Part shown: piece by piece, positions 53,897-64,000 of the stretch
Layout: each line of letters begins with the position of its first letter
How positions within the stretch are numbered: the stretch's first letter is position 1
Source of the DNA: Volutella citrinella
Lineage: Eukaryota > Ascomycota > Sordariomycetes > Hypocreales > Nectriaceae
Length of the DNA stretch: 64,000 nucleotides
Assembly (NCBI GenBank): GCA_034401135.1
Contig: JAWZSP010000009.1
Span: forward strand, 1,054,001 to 1,118,000
Direction: 5' to 3'
Program-made: the position numbers and the translations under genes
The notes under the pieces: generated by a model
Seen by the model: only the letters and a program-made list of their open reading frames with translations
Databases searched by the model: none
Told to the model about the DNA's origin: nothing

Positions 53897-55653
53897 TGGG
53901 CGCAAAGGTGGAAGAGGTAACGACTGCCGCGGATCCCGTCATTGCCGACAGCAATGCTGACCTTTGATGATGCAGCGCATGGCTCGCATCCATGATCTGG
54001 AGTTGAAGCACCAGAAGAGTGTCCACGAGATCGATCTGGTCAGCAAGGACGAGGAAGGTCGACGCATCAAGCTACGCGTCCTGGCTCTGCGAGACGAGAA
54101 TGCGCTTCTCAAGGACAAGATGATTCAGAAAGCGGCCCGCATCCAATCTCTGACCAGGCAGTCTGATGACGTACACTCTGAGCTGAAAGAGGCCAAAGAG
54201 CGTGCCAAGCTGCAAGCCGCAAGGCTGAAGAAGCGGGATATGGAGATGGAGACACTCCAGGTACGGACAGCATCGAACACTTGCGTTGTGTGTAGCTTGT
54301 GTTGACAGAGAAAAGGCCGAACTCGAAACGTTGAACGACTCAATGTCAGACTCACACAAGACGTCTCTAGAAAAGCGCAATCTAGAACGGGAGCTGAACC
54401 GGCTGCGCCTCGAGATTGAGCACCTCAACTCCCAGCTTGCCAACCATCAAGCCGTCGTTGCCGAAAAGCACAACCTTCAACGCCAGCTGGACTCGGTCGA
54501 GGTTGAGTTGGAGAACGAGAAGCGATCGAAGCAACGAATCCAACAGCGAAGCGACAGTCAGGCCAATGAAGAATTCAAGAACCAGCTCGAGGCAGCTGAG
54601 AAGAAGCACGCAGCGGAGAAGAAGGAATGGCAGAGACAAAAGAAGGAGTATGAGACGGAACTGCGAGAGGCCAACGGCCAGAGCGAAAGGCTGGAGGAGC
54701 GACTTTCCACATTGAAGTCAAAACTTAAGAGTACCCAGACGGAACTGAAGGAAGCTCAGGCCGAAAATCAGCAGTACAAGGCTGATTTAGAGGGTGCTCG
54801 AAAGAAGTCTCGAGCGGCTGAGAAAAAGGCTGTTAGCGCTACTGGCCAAGCGGCCCGCAAACGCCGCGCCCACGACATCAGTATGGAGGACCTGAGCATT
54901 GGTACACCCGGACCGGACGAGGCAACTCTCAAGCGGGCGCAGAAGAAACGTGCGGATCGGTCGATTCTCGAGCAGAAATCGGCATTCTCTATTACGCCAT
55001 TCCTCAACCGGACCAAGAATGTGCTAGATGACGAGGACGAAGCTGAATCACCTGCCAGCAAGACGGGTTCGCGCACAGAGCCTATGGCGGAAGAGGGCGA
55101 AGAGGAGGCAGAGGCGGCAGAGCCGTCAGCGTCCTTGGAATCCATCACAGAGGCCGACGAACTTGTAGAAGCGAGTGCCGATGAGGCACCCAAGCCTGTT
55201 GAGCCAGCCAAGAAACCTCGAGGACGAGCCAAAAAGGTTCTCAGCGAGGCGCCAACGAGGAAGAAGAACATGCCGCCTGCTGCAAAGCAGTCTTCTGCTC
55301 CCCTCAGACTAGATCAAGTCCTTGAGGAGTCGGATGGGGAGCAGCAGGAGAACGTACCAGCACCCAAGGCCAAGCGCGTTGTGGAGCCCAAGCTCAAGAC
55401 GACTGCCAAGACGAGTGTGCTGGACGGAGGTATGCGAAAGAAGAAGCGTAAGCTGGGCGACAGCAGTAAGACTCTGTTTGACGATGAAGACGCTGAGGAA
55501 GCTCCAAAGCCGGTCAAGCCGCAACTGGGCCAAATTCGCAAGCTCAAGGCTCCCTTGGGAGGTGCTAGGGGCAATGGCCTTGGGGGAGCTGCCTTCTCGC
55601 CCCTGAAGCGAGACAAGCGAGGAAAGGGAGTTGGATTCAGCTTCCTGGCATGA
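53897..55653 (+). CDS. Coiled-coil protein of unknown function, probably nuclear
   Basis: I do not recognise the family. My model has three exons (53897-53917, 53976-54260, 54316-55653) and 547 residues. The first exon encodes only MGAKVEE. The third acceptor is a less usual AAAAG chosen because it keeps the frame, and the first AGs after the branch site would shift it. Residues about 10-300 are continuous heptad-rich coiled coil (KKRDMEMETLQ, RNLERELNRLRLEIEHL). The C-terminal half is acidic and disordered with basic clusters (KKPRGRAKK, RKKKRK) resembling nuclear or DNA-binding segments. The last residues, SPLKRDKRGKGVGFSFLA, look like a short conserved tail. A chromatin, spindle or kinetochore-associated scaffold is possible, but that is a guess from composition only. 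Confidence 0.7.
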
Positions 55654-55847
55654 GCTGCATGGCATGATGAGATGTAACGTATATTGGTTGATTGCATGGT
55701 TGGCGTTTGGACGGATGGGTGGGACGGGACTTTGCCATTGGGGTTGGTTTGGGAACTGCATATTTTGAATTGAAATGAAGGCCATTTTGCTGCCTCTAAA
55801 CTACAATATCCATATTATCCAACTCTATCGTCGGCGTGTCAAACAAC

Positions 55848-57513
55848 ATGAACAAGCTCCCCTTGGCAGGTCCGGCATCTACCCGACGTTTCGCCGCTGT
55901 GTAAGTGGCAGTTGAGCTCAGACACTAAAATTTGAGACGGCGGACCTATCATGAGCCTTCACACAGACAGCCGCTTGACACATTCCTTGCTCATGTCATG
56001 ATGGATTGACGGCATGGTCTAATACTTAATTCTCTAGTGCTACAAGGGTATCCGACACCATGGATGTCTTTCTATCCTCATCACGACTCGCTCTCCGTCA
56101 GCTCACTCAGCCCACCTCCCGCGCGCCGGCCTGGCTAGCTCGCTGCTCATCATCAAACTCGCGATGGAAGCAGCGGCAGGGGAAGGACGCGTATGCGCGC
56201 GATGCCAAGGTGCAGGGCTTGAAGAGCCGGGCCGCGTTCAAGTTGCTCGAGGTGAGCTTGCAGCGAGAGAGAGCAATGGAACGTGGCGATTACTAAACGG
56301 ACGTAGATGGACGCCAAGTACAGGATCTTCAGGAGCGGGAGGCAGACGGTGGTTGATTTGGTAAGTTGGACACACGGTTTACATATAGAACAAGACTGAA
56401 ATCAATCAGGGATTCGCCCCGGGCAGCTGGTCACAGGTATGTGATGCCCTTTTGTCTGTGGCAAGGTGCATCTAGTGTTGCGTTGCCTACAGCTTCCCCC
56501 CAAGACACAATCTAGGCTCAGCTCGGCTCAACTCTCTCACATGTAGGTCGCACTCGAAAGAACAAAGCCTCAAGGCAAGGTCATCGGAATCGACCTCCTC
56601 CCGGCCCAGCCGCCCCGTGGCGTCACCACCTTCCAGGGAGATTTTCTCTCACCAAGCGTCCAGGCCCTCGTGAAGAACCTCATCAAGGAGACGCATCGAC
56701 AACGCGCTCCTCCACCTCCCGAGGAGGAGCCCGAGGACGATGCCGCAGAGGCACATGCAGACGATATCGAGCAGCTGAGCTACATTGACATGGAACGTCA
56801 TGATGCCGAGCCGACCAAGGCCGCCGAGGCTTCAGGAAGTGACAAGAAATCTGAGCGGCTAGTAGATGTTTGTCCAAAGCCCTTTCCGAATACCCTGCTT
56901 GAGCCTCTCCATCTCAGATGCCGCCGTGCTTGGCTGCTCACTACGCGGGCCATTGCCGCTGACCTGAGATGGCAGAGAGCTAACTACTTTATAGCATGAT
57001 GCTAATTGTCACGCCTCTAGGTCGTCTTGAGTGACATGTCAGCACCCTGGGACCAAACATCCGGCTTCAACGTGAACACCTTGAGTAATCCCTATCATAG
57101 GCTGATGAACACGAGCGGCAACAACTTCCGCGACCACGCCGGCAGCATGGTGAGCGCTTCCTGCCACTGACCACGTTTCCGATTGGACTCTGGCTAACCC
57201 AATGGGATGTCCATCCCACTCAGGACCTCTGCTATGCAGCCCTCCAGTTTGCAAGTGACACGCTCAAGGGCGGCGGGCACTTTGTCTGCAAGTTTTACCA
57301 GGGCGCCGAGGACAAGGAGCTGGAGAAGAAGTTGCGAACAATGTTTGCAAAGGTCTTCCGAGAGAAACCAGACTCGTCACGAAAGGTAGTGCCTGGCCCG
57401 TCCGTCGTTAAATAGACAAACAGATGCTAACATGGTTGCAGGAGAGCAAAGAAGCCTACTTTGTCGGCTTGAGGAGAAAGGCACATGTAACACTGGATTC
57501 CGAGACGGAATAA
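55848..57513 (+). CDS. MRM2: Mitochondrial large-subunit rRNA 2'-O-methyltransferase MRM2 (FtsJ/RrmJ family)
   Basis: Eight exons (55848-55900, 56038-56251, 56307-56360, 56410-56436, 56547-56867, 57021-57149, 57224-57385, 57442-57513) give about 343 residues. If translation starts at the second ATG (56060, strong ACACCATGG context) it is 318. Both N-termini are Arg/Ser-rich like a mitochondrial presequence. The SAM site is DLGFAPGSWSQV. The K-D-K-E catalytic set of RrmJ is seen as K in SRAAFKLLE, D in VVLSDMSAP, K in GHFVCKFYQG and E in ESKEAYFV. The enzyme methylates a uridine in the A-loop of mitochondrial 21S rRNA. An acidic, Pro-rich insert of about 55 residues (PPPPEEEPEDD...) precedes the DMSAP strand. 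One exon is only 27 nt. All junctions keep the frame. Confidence 0.92.
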
Positions 57514-57784
57514 TCATGTACAATAGCACAAGGACAACGCCATATATACTCGGGGAGGCCGGCTGGATCCGGCGTTGTACAACATCACATATATACAGAC
57601 ATTAACAGTCAAGACATGAGTGCGGCAGCAATGCGCAAGAATTTCATTGTAGAATTTTGTGATACCTAGCCACGCCAATTCCATGCAAGACCCATTTGCA
57701 AGCCGAAAGCCACCGTCGGCATCAATTGCCTCATAAACTGGCCGAAACTCCTCTTGAGGCCAATATTTTTTTTCATCACCTCCC

Positions 57785-58730
57785 TTAGACCTTGAAACCG
57801 CGCGAACGTCTGCGACCACGGGCACGCTCGAACTTGCGGCCCTTGGACTCGACGTGGGGCTTCTGCATAGGGGGTCAGACAATCTGGTCATGGGACACGC
57901 GACAGCAGACGGGAATTCACGACGTACCTTGTGCTTGTGGGGACCGAAGCCGAAGTGCTTGACAGCCTCACGGGCGTTCTTGGGGCCACGGAGGATCAGG
58001 GTGTTGCTGCCAGTAGGGGCACGGAGAGCAAGCTGGTCCAGGGTGATGGCCTCGCCGCCGGCAGCGATGATGCGGGCACGGGCGGTGGCGGTGAATCGCA
58101 GGGCAGCGACGGTGGCCTTGGGGAACTCGAGGAGACGGTTGTCGTCGGTGACGGTGCCGACAATGACGACGGTGCGCTTCTCACCCTCCTTGTTGATGTT
58201 GCCGACAATGCGGGACAGGGAGACAGGGGGTCGGTTGATCTTGGACATGAAGAGACGTCGGAGAACGACCTTGTTGAAGCTGGCGTCGGTACGACCTAGT
58301 CGTCGTGTTAGCATGTTTCATTCCATCTCTTTGGGCGACCATCCATTCCTCATCCACACTCTCGATGCAAAAAAAATCGTCGGGTGCGAATGAAAATGTC
58401 GGCATGGGAGGTTAAACATACGGGCCAGGAAGCGGTAGAGCTTCACCAGGAGCTTGAGGTACACATTGTCGCTCTTGGGGGCGGAGCGGTGAGTGCCCTT
58501 GACGTGGTGGCGGTCGAGATCGATACCTGTAGAGTGAAAATCCAATCCGTCAGCCATTTGGTTCAAGCATGCTCAGAAAACGGCGACTCTGTCTTGAGCC
58601 ATCTCCCGAAGGAAACGACCCAAAATGGTGCCATGGTCGCAGAGGAGGCGCAATTCCCATCAGGCGATGGAAAGAGAGCCTCCTCTACTCGCATACAGAG
58701 GCTGAACTGAATAAATCTTCACGTACCCAT
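57785..58730 (-). CDS. RPL18: 60S ribosomal protein eL18
   Basis: Four exons on the minus strand (58730-58727, 58526-58422, 58295-57928, 57862-57785) give 184 residues. The yeast protein has 186. The first exon is only ATG plus one base. The second opens [18 protein letters not shown], then [36 protein letters not shown] and the basic tail ending SRGFKV, which are all eL18 hallmarks. The 200-nt first intron might be expected to host a snoRNA, but I find no convincing C and D boxes in it. A GCCCTAA element lies about 165 bp upstream of the start in gene orientation. MRM2 converges on it, with 271 bp between stop codons. Confidence 0.96.
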
Positions 58731-59496
58731 GGCGGCGGTTGTCGGCGGTGCAGTTGGCGATGGGTTGCTGCGTGGTGTTGGCGACTGAACCTTTCAACCA
58801 GGACCTCTAGTGTTCGAAAAAACCAAGGGCTTGCGCCGGTGGGGACCGCACACACCGCGCTCTTGCCGAATTTGCGGGCGGTCAATAGCGGCAGTTAGGG
58901 CAACTGTTGTGATCTCGTGACAAGTGGAGAAGCATCTTGCTTGTGGCTGACCTTGGTCGGTCAACCAGCGCCACACCGAGCGGGCGAGAGTGAGCGGTCC
59001 CCACTCAGTGCTAGGTTGACCCGCCAAGCAATGATAGCTGAGCCATTGAAAATAGATGAGCTTGGTTGAAAGCGTGGCAGCAATATGCAAGCAATGGTAA
59101 TCTAGATGTATCTGAAAACATGTAGAGTTATCAGCCGAGCAGCTGATTGTTCAACCAAGTAACAGTAAAACTCATATCAGGTTCGCCAGCAATGAGCATA
59201 TACCTACGTCCGTTACTGCTCGCCGAGGTTGAACTCCTTTGCGTTCTCTCTGAACCCATAACGTATATATATGTAAAGCATTCTTCCTCGCTCGCATAGA
59301 GGATATTTCCCGTCCAGCTCTACTTGTAGTCTTCCACATCGCGCCCGATAAAAAACCCACGGTGTCTAGTTGGTCTTTGCTCACTCAAATACCCAACGGA
59401 CCACTGCCTTGATGATATCTGCCCATGAAGAACACCCCTTCCCGCAGCCAAATTCCGGCCAATTCCAATTTCCCCTTCGCCAGATTTGTACAGTGT
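58731..59496. other. Intergenic region upstream of eL18
   Basis: This region holds the eL18 promoter and the 3' end of the minus-strand carrier gene. It contains the GCCCTAAC element. No gene is seen. Confidence 0.6.
58894..58901 (-). promoter_or_regulatory. GCCCTAAC element upstream of eL18
   Basis: On the minus strand GCCCTAAC lies about 165 bp before the eL18 ATG, matching GCCCTAA upstream of RACK1. It is a candidate Tbf1-type ribosomal protein promoter element by its core. Function is inferred. Confidence 0.4.
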
Positions 59497-60807
59497 TTAA
59501 AGATTTTGAGGTTCTGCGTCGGGTCGCAAATTGACCAAGAAATCGCGGGTCATCTCGAAACTCAGCCAACTGGAAGCCATGCTGGGTGCGACCTTCAAAA
59601 GGTTAGGGGCAATGCCCTTGTAGAGACCCTTGACGCCCTCATTCATCACAATGACTTTGATTGCATCGGCAATGCCCTTGTACTGGTAGCCCATGCCGGA
59701 CATGGTGTTGATTTGGAATCTTCTTCGTAGCACATCACTTTGGTTCTGTGTTAGCACGCGACTGATCTCACATCAGCTCAACCTCGCTAGGAGGCAACTC
59801 ACAACGGGTATGTGCAAGTCTGAGCGACTGCGCCTGAGATAGCGCCTGCAAGCAGTTTGCGACCGGCGCCGGGGTTTTGCTCGCCCTCGTAGGTCAGGTA
59901 TTTCCGCACCGATTCGTACACCATAAAGTTGAGGCCGACCTAAGAGGCGTCAGTCAGTTTCCAAGTCTGCCCCAATTTGTTTCGGACCGCGACTTACATA
60001 GGGTGCTACACCGGCAACAGTAGGAATGATACCTCGGTATAAGGCTGACATTCCACCTTCAGTCTTGTACATGTGCACCAGAGTAGCCCACATGCCCGGC
60101 AGCTTGTCTGGTCGGTCTCCTAGCTCTGCAAAACTGGCTGACTGGATCGATAATCGGGTTCGGACAATATCGAGGGGATAAGTGAAGACAACGGACGTGA
60201 CGCCTGCGATACCACCGCAGATGAGGCGCATAAAGGGGTCCAGGTCAGCGCCTGGGTATGCTTCAAAGATATTCTTCCCTAGAGTTAGCATCGAGACCGG
60301 CGGATAAAGGGCGGCGAACAAGACATACACGCTTGTAAAAGTTGTAGCTACTGAACTGCACAGCTGAGTAGGGGACGATGCGGATGCAGTTGGTTCCGTT
60401 TCCACGCATGAAACCCCTCCAGCCCTCCTCCCTCCACATCTTGCCGAGGGCCTGGCTAACGGAGAGCTTGTAGGCATCGCGTCCAACACTCTGGATCTGC
60501 ATGAGAATCTTTAGGCGTTCGAGGGGCGACACGACGGTTCGGGAGACGGCGCCCGCAACGCCGCCAGCGCAAAAGGCTGCGATTACTGGCTGCGAGAGCG
60601 TGTCTTGGAGCTGGTCGAAGCGGCCTGGAGCTGCGGTCGCAGCATTGACCATGTCTGGCTGCGACTGTGAGGAATATCAGCACTGCAAAGGTCCATCTGG
60701 TTCGTCTTGGCCGCTTGGGAGGCGGCACTGGGGACTGTGGGTGTGGAACGGGACAGGGCCGGACATGGGTGAGGGATGAGGCATAATGGGCGACGTACGG
60801 CAGCCAT
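59497..60807 (-). CDS. Mitochondrial carrier (SLC25), YPR011C-type APS/PAPS carrier
   Basis: Five exons on the minus strand (60807-60799, 60664-60331, 60278-59998, 59939-59803, 59737-59497) give 333 residues. The first exon is 9 nt (MAA). Three mitochondrial carrier repeats are seen, with signatures SPLERLKILMQIQ, YPLDIVRTRLSIQ and YPFDVLRRRFQI, each followed by the second-helix motif (GFMRGNGTNCIRI, ALYRGIIPTVAGV, GLYKGIAPNLLKV). The GGVAGAVSRTVVSPLER opening and the FRGNG/IRIVPYSAVQF segment match the yeast YPR011C type, reported to carry adenosine 5'-phosphosulfate and PAPS across the inner mitochondrial membrane. SLC25A42/Leu5 CoA carriers are the closest alternatives. The last intron falls within the third signature, between YPF and D. 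The assignment as a carrier is firm and the substrate moderate. Confidence 0.93.
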
Positions 60808-63407
60808 GATGGCGGACGGCGGTGCTATCGCGTCGAGTCCTGTGGCTCAATTGGGTGCCGACAAGGCTTCTGCCCCCTTTGAGTGAGCCTGGATCGCGGT
60901 CGTGTGTGGCCAAGTAGCATTTAGCGCGTGTGGTGGGAAAGTGCCTCGAAGGCGGGTCTCGAGCGGACGGGACGGGGTCGAAGGGTTTTTCGATCGTATG
61001 CACTGTACTCGGCGGGGAGGCGCGTCGCTAGGAAAAAGACTCGGCCAATCGGTGGATGGAGGGTGCCGGCGAAGGTGAGGACGACGAGGGAGGTGAAAAC
61101 GAAGAAAACAATCGCTTCTGCTGCTGCTGCTTCTGCTGTTGGGTCACGCCGGGACGGAGGGATTTGACGGTGTCGGCAACCATCGGTGGGGAACTGGGGC
61201 CCGGAGATGGGTGGGAAAGCTACTTTTTTTTCGCCCCAAAAACCCGGGATGCGGGCGATGACGACGGGGTCGACGAAGCCGCGCCGGCAGATGGCTTCAG
61301 CAAAACCGGTGGCAGCGCAAAGGGACGAGATTGCGAGAGAGACCTTTCTGCTGCTCGAGGGAGGGGCCGGCGTCGACAACGGACGGGGAGCGGAGGGGGG
61401 GAGGGCTTCGAGGCGAGGAGGAATTCGGATTCGCACGGAGATGTAGTCGCGCGCTGCTGCGGCTACGGTGCTGCAGTTGCGTCTGGGGGGGGCCGGGGTG
61501 CAAGAGCTGTGGGTGGCCCCGGCGATGCGGATGACTTCGGGATCCCGGGTTCTGGCCCACACTTGATAGGGCAGGATGGGGATGCGAGGTCTGCGACAGC
61601 CCGAGTAGCGCAGTGTAGCGTAGCCTTCCAGTGCAGGCGGCGGAGGATGGGATGCGCCAGCGAGGATGGATGGAAGCTGGAGGATCGAAAGGGGATGACG
61701 GCCGGTGCCAATGAGCGACGGTAGCCTGCGCAATTTGCTTAGGTACGTTATTTTTAGTGGTACGCTCAGGCTGCTCAGTTTGTTAGCAAGCCAGCCAGCC
61801 GGGTACGTGCGACCCTTAATATTACGATCAAGTGTCAACCTCCTTTGGGGGCGGCCAGCCGACAGGACAGGAGAGCACACTCGGGACAGTCACGCCAGGC
61901 ACTCAGGGCAGGCAGGCAGGCGACGGCGCGGCGTGGCTGTGTCTCGCCCTGCGATTCAAGACGATTGGTGATGAATGGAATGGGCCAATGGGCCATGGAT
62001 TGGCCAAGAGTTGAGGCCATCAGCCGCCACAGCTCCGAGCAATGGCAAGCAGCTTCGCCGGGTCCAGTGACGTCTGGATCCGCAGTGACAGCACCGGATT
62101 GTCTCAAAGCTGGCCTCCCCCTCCCCTCGCCCCTCCGCCTCCTTCCTGTCCCACCTTCCGGCTACTAAAGTCCGTAAGTCAGGCATAGGCGCCTCAGGTC
62201 CGGTGTTGCAACTTGTGACTGTTGGCCAGGGGCCTGCAGTGGATGGTGCGCCGGGAACGCTGCTGCGCGCCAAGACCCTCCTTGTGCTGGTTTCGGCTAG
62301 CCCAGGACTGGAAACAACCTAAAGTTTGCGGGGAGCACCCACGATCCCGCTCAAGAGCACACCTCATCCACCCACACCAACATGTCTGCGGTGTGGAGTT
62401 GCAGTTGTGCTTCCAGCTCCGGCTCCAGGGTAGCCGGCGCCACATTTGATGGTAAACCCACGCGCGCGACACATGCCAACAACCCTCCATCGGAAACAGT
62501 CAAGACGATCTGGATACCGTTGGGCAGTGCAAGGAAGGGGCTTGAGGGGCTGTATTGAGTCACCGTGCAGGCGGCGGGCAAGAATCAAGATGCCACTGAG
62601 GGCTTTCGGCTGTCTCAGGTGGCATGACAGCCTTGGCAAGCCTGGCCCGCCAGGACGAGAACCCAATGCTATTTGGACGTCATATTCCCGTGCACTCGGC
62701 AGCGGGCCAGTCCATCGGATTGAAATCAGTCTCCCGTGACGAGAGTGAGACTCCAAGCATCAGACTGCTGACACTGCCCGGCTATCGAGATACGTTACAC
62801 CAGGCCTTTACCCCTGTAGCCTGTGTTCGTTGCGCTAAAAGAGAGCACATGGACTAATACCCCAGGCGTGTTTCCTATCCCAGCTGCTGATGCAGCTGTT
62901 CCCCAGTAAGCTACCTTACCTAGGTAGGTAGGTATGCTTTCGAGTTGACAATCTGCCTACACTCGCTGTATGACTCCATTTTTTCACCTAGGCCCTCACA
63001 TGCATGACCAAAACTGCAACAAACTGGGCCTGGGGCCGCACTTCATTATATCGACCAACTGGTCACTGGCCGTGGTAATATCTAGAGCTAACTTCCCACG
63101 AACTGTGTACTCCATTGTGATAGCAAAAACACAACCCGTCAATACCGCCGATCTTGGTAACTAAAACAATGGATGCTACGGCCCGACCTCGCGTCTCGGC
63201 TTTTTGGGATGGAAAACTTCTACGCCGGCCGTCCACTGTGTCGTCAGGTCGGTCGAGTCGAGTCGCGTCCTAAAAAATAAAAATAGGTAATGTGCAAGTC
63301 AAACAAATCAAATCCCACAGATTCGAGTCAGGAAGCAGAACTTTTGCTCGAAATGCCTGGGTCCCAGGACCTTGGAACACACCCATAAATGGTCTGGCTT
63401 TTCACCA
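60808..63407. other. Non-coding region upstream of the carrier gene
   Basis: These 2.6 kb hold the promoter and leader of the carrier and the 3' UTR of the RNA-binding protein gene. Long open frames at 60921-61880 (minus) and 61056-61724 (plus) overlap each other, are compositionally biased (G-rich on plus, C-rich on minus) and lack motifs, so I do not call them. A TACCTAGGTAGGTAGGTA tract is at about 62917-62934. Confidence 0.55.
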
Positions 63408-64000
63408 CTATTCAGCGATATCGAGGTCCTCATGGGCGGGAGGAGGGGAGTCGGCGGCTGGTTCGATGTTAATAAGGGATGCGCTAAGTTGCCCGGCCAA
63501 GTGCTTACGCTTGCGGTCATCGCCGTTGGTACCGTTCTCCCGTCGGTCACGGTCTTCTCTGTCGTCCTTGGAATCGCGCTCGCGGTCCCTACAGAGCGCA
63601 GTTAGCATCAGGAACGCACAGAAATGTCGATACGACTTACCGAGGGTCGGGGCTACGAGAGCGGTCACGATCGCGTCGGCTGTCGCGGTCATAGTCCCGG
63701 TCCCGGTCGCGGCGGTCATCCTTGCGGGGAGAATAGTCTCGAGTGCTTCGGTCGCTTCGGTCGCGGCCCTCGCGGCGGGGAGAGGGAGAGCGGCCACGTC
63801 GGGGAGAACGGGCACTGCCACGGCGTTCACGGTCGCGGCCAGACTCGAAGCGCCAAGAGGCAGAGGGAGGAGTACGGGCCCACTGGAAGATGCGGTCAGT
63901 TTTTCTGAGTTGCTTGGTCAAGATTGTGTTGGAGCACGCACCTCGATCTTCAGGAGATCATCGCGGCCCATGCGCTTGTTGTGCATTTCGTGGTACGCAT
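63408..64000 (-). CDS. RRM/RS-type RNA-binding protein, C-terminal part (runs off the window)
   Basis: Only the 3' end is present: exons 64000-63941 (partial), 63882-63641 and 63588-63408, joined in phase. The first visible residues, AYHEMHNKRMGRDDLLKIE then WARTPPSASWRFE, look like the end of an RRM and a linker conserved in fungal SR-like splicing proteins. The tail is RS/RD-rich (RRGRSPSPRREGRDRS, RDRDRDYDRDSRRDRDR) and ends DLDIAE. Such proteins act in the nucleus in splice-site choice and mRNP assembly. The N-terminal RRM lies beyond base 64000, so the exact family cannot be set. The introns are 58 and 52 nt. Confidence 0.8.

Noticed and set aside
58527..58726. Possible snoRNA in the 200-nt first intron of eL18
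   Set aside because: No C box followed by a D box with a terminal stem could be found on the transcribed strand.
60921..61880. 319-codon minus-strand frame upstream of the carrier gene
   Set aside because: C-rich, low-complexity composition, no recognised motif, and overlapping open frames on the other strand. It fits the leader or promoter of the carrier gene.

Overview
This 64 kb window is nuclear DNA of a filamentous ascomycete. Short introns (mostly 50-215 nt) with GTAAGT-like donors and CTAAC/CTGAC-like branch sites, GC-rich coding sequence and the gene set point to Pezizomycotina, and Sordariomycetes is my best guess. It holds sixteen protein genes and one intron-encoded snoRNA that I can support. 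I see no transposon, tRNA, 5S rRNA or CRISPR array.

The left part (1-19,860) looks accessory. It holds two large intronless genes pointing away from each other: a neprosin-domain protein with a C-terminal beta-propeller-like repeat region (2866-5385, minus), and a 3453-residue relative of the A subunit of bacterial Tc insecticidal toxin complexes (6025-16386, plus). They share a 639-bp promoter region that contains a repeated CCAAT-type motif. Gene-poor stretches of 2.9 kb and 3.5 kb flank the pair. I read this as a probable horizontally acquired effector module. No TcB/TcC partner is visible in the window.

The rest is a conserved core block with many translation and RNA genes: Prp24/SART3-like U4/U6 factor, a DHX29-like DExH helicase (7 exons), GCN1 (4 exons, 2670 aa), ribosomal protein eL19 with a start codon split by an intron, serine hydroxymethyltransferase, a three-domain isochorismatase/AlkB/GST fusion, TFIID subunit TAF8, RACK1/CpcB with a U24-type C/D snoRNA in its fourth intron, OST3/OST6, an unrecognised coiled-coil protein, mitochondrial rRNA methyltransferase MRM2, ribosomal protein eL18, a YPR011C-type mitochondrial carrier, and the C-terminal part of an RRM/RS-type RNA-binding protein that runs off the right edge.

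Two regulators of general amino acid (cross-pathway) control, GCN1 and RACK1/CpcB, lie in this block together with an initiation helicase and two ribosomal proteins. Most neighbours are convergent or divergent pairs. The strongest leads are the Tc-like/neprosin pair with its Cys/His-rich insertions, the fusion protein whose hydrolase domain has lost its catalytic cysteine, and the conserved snoRNA host intron.
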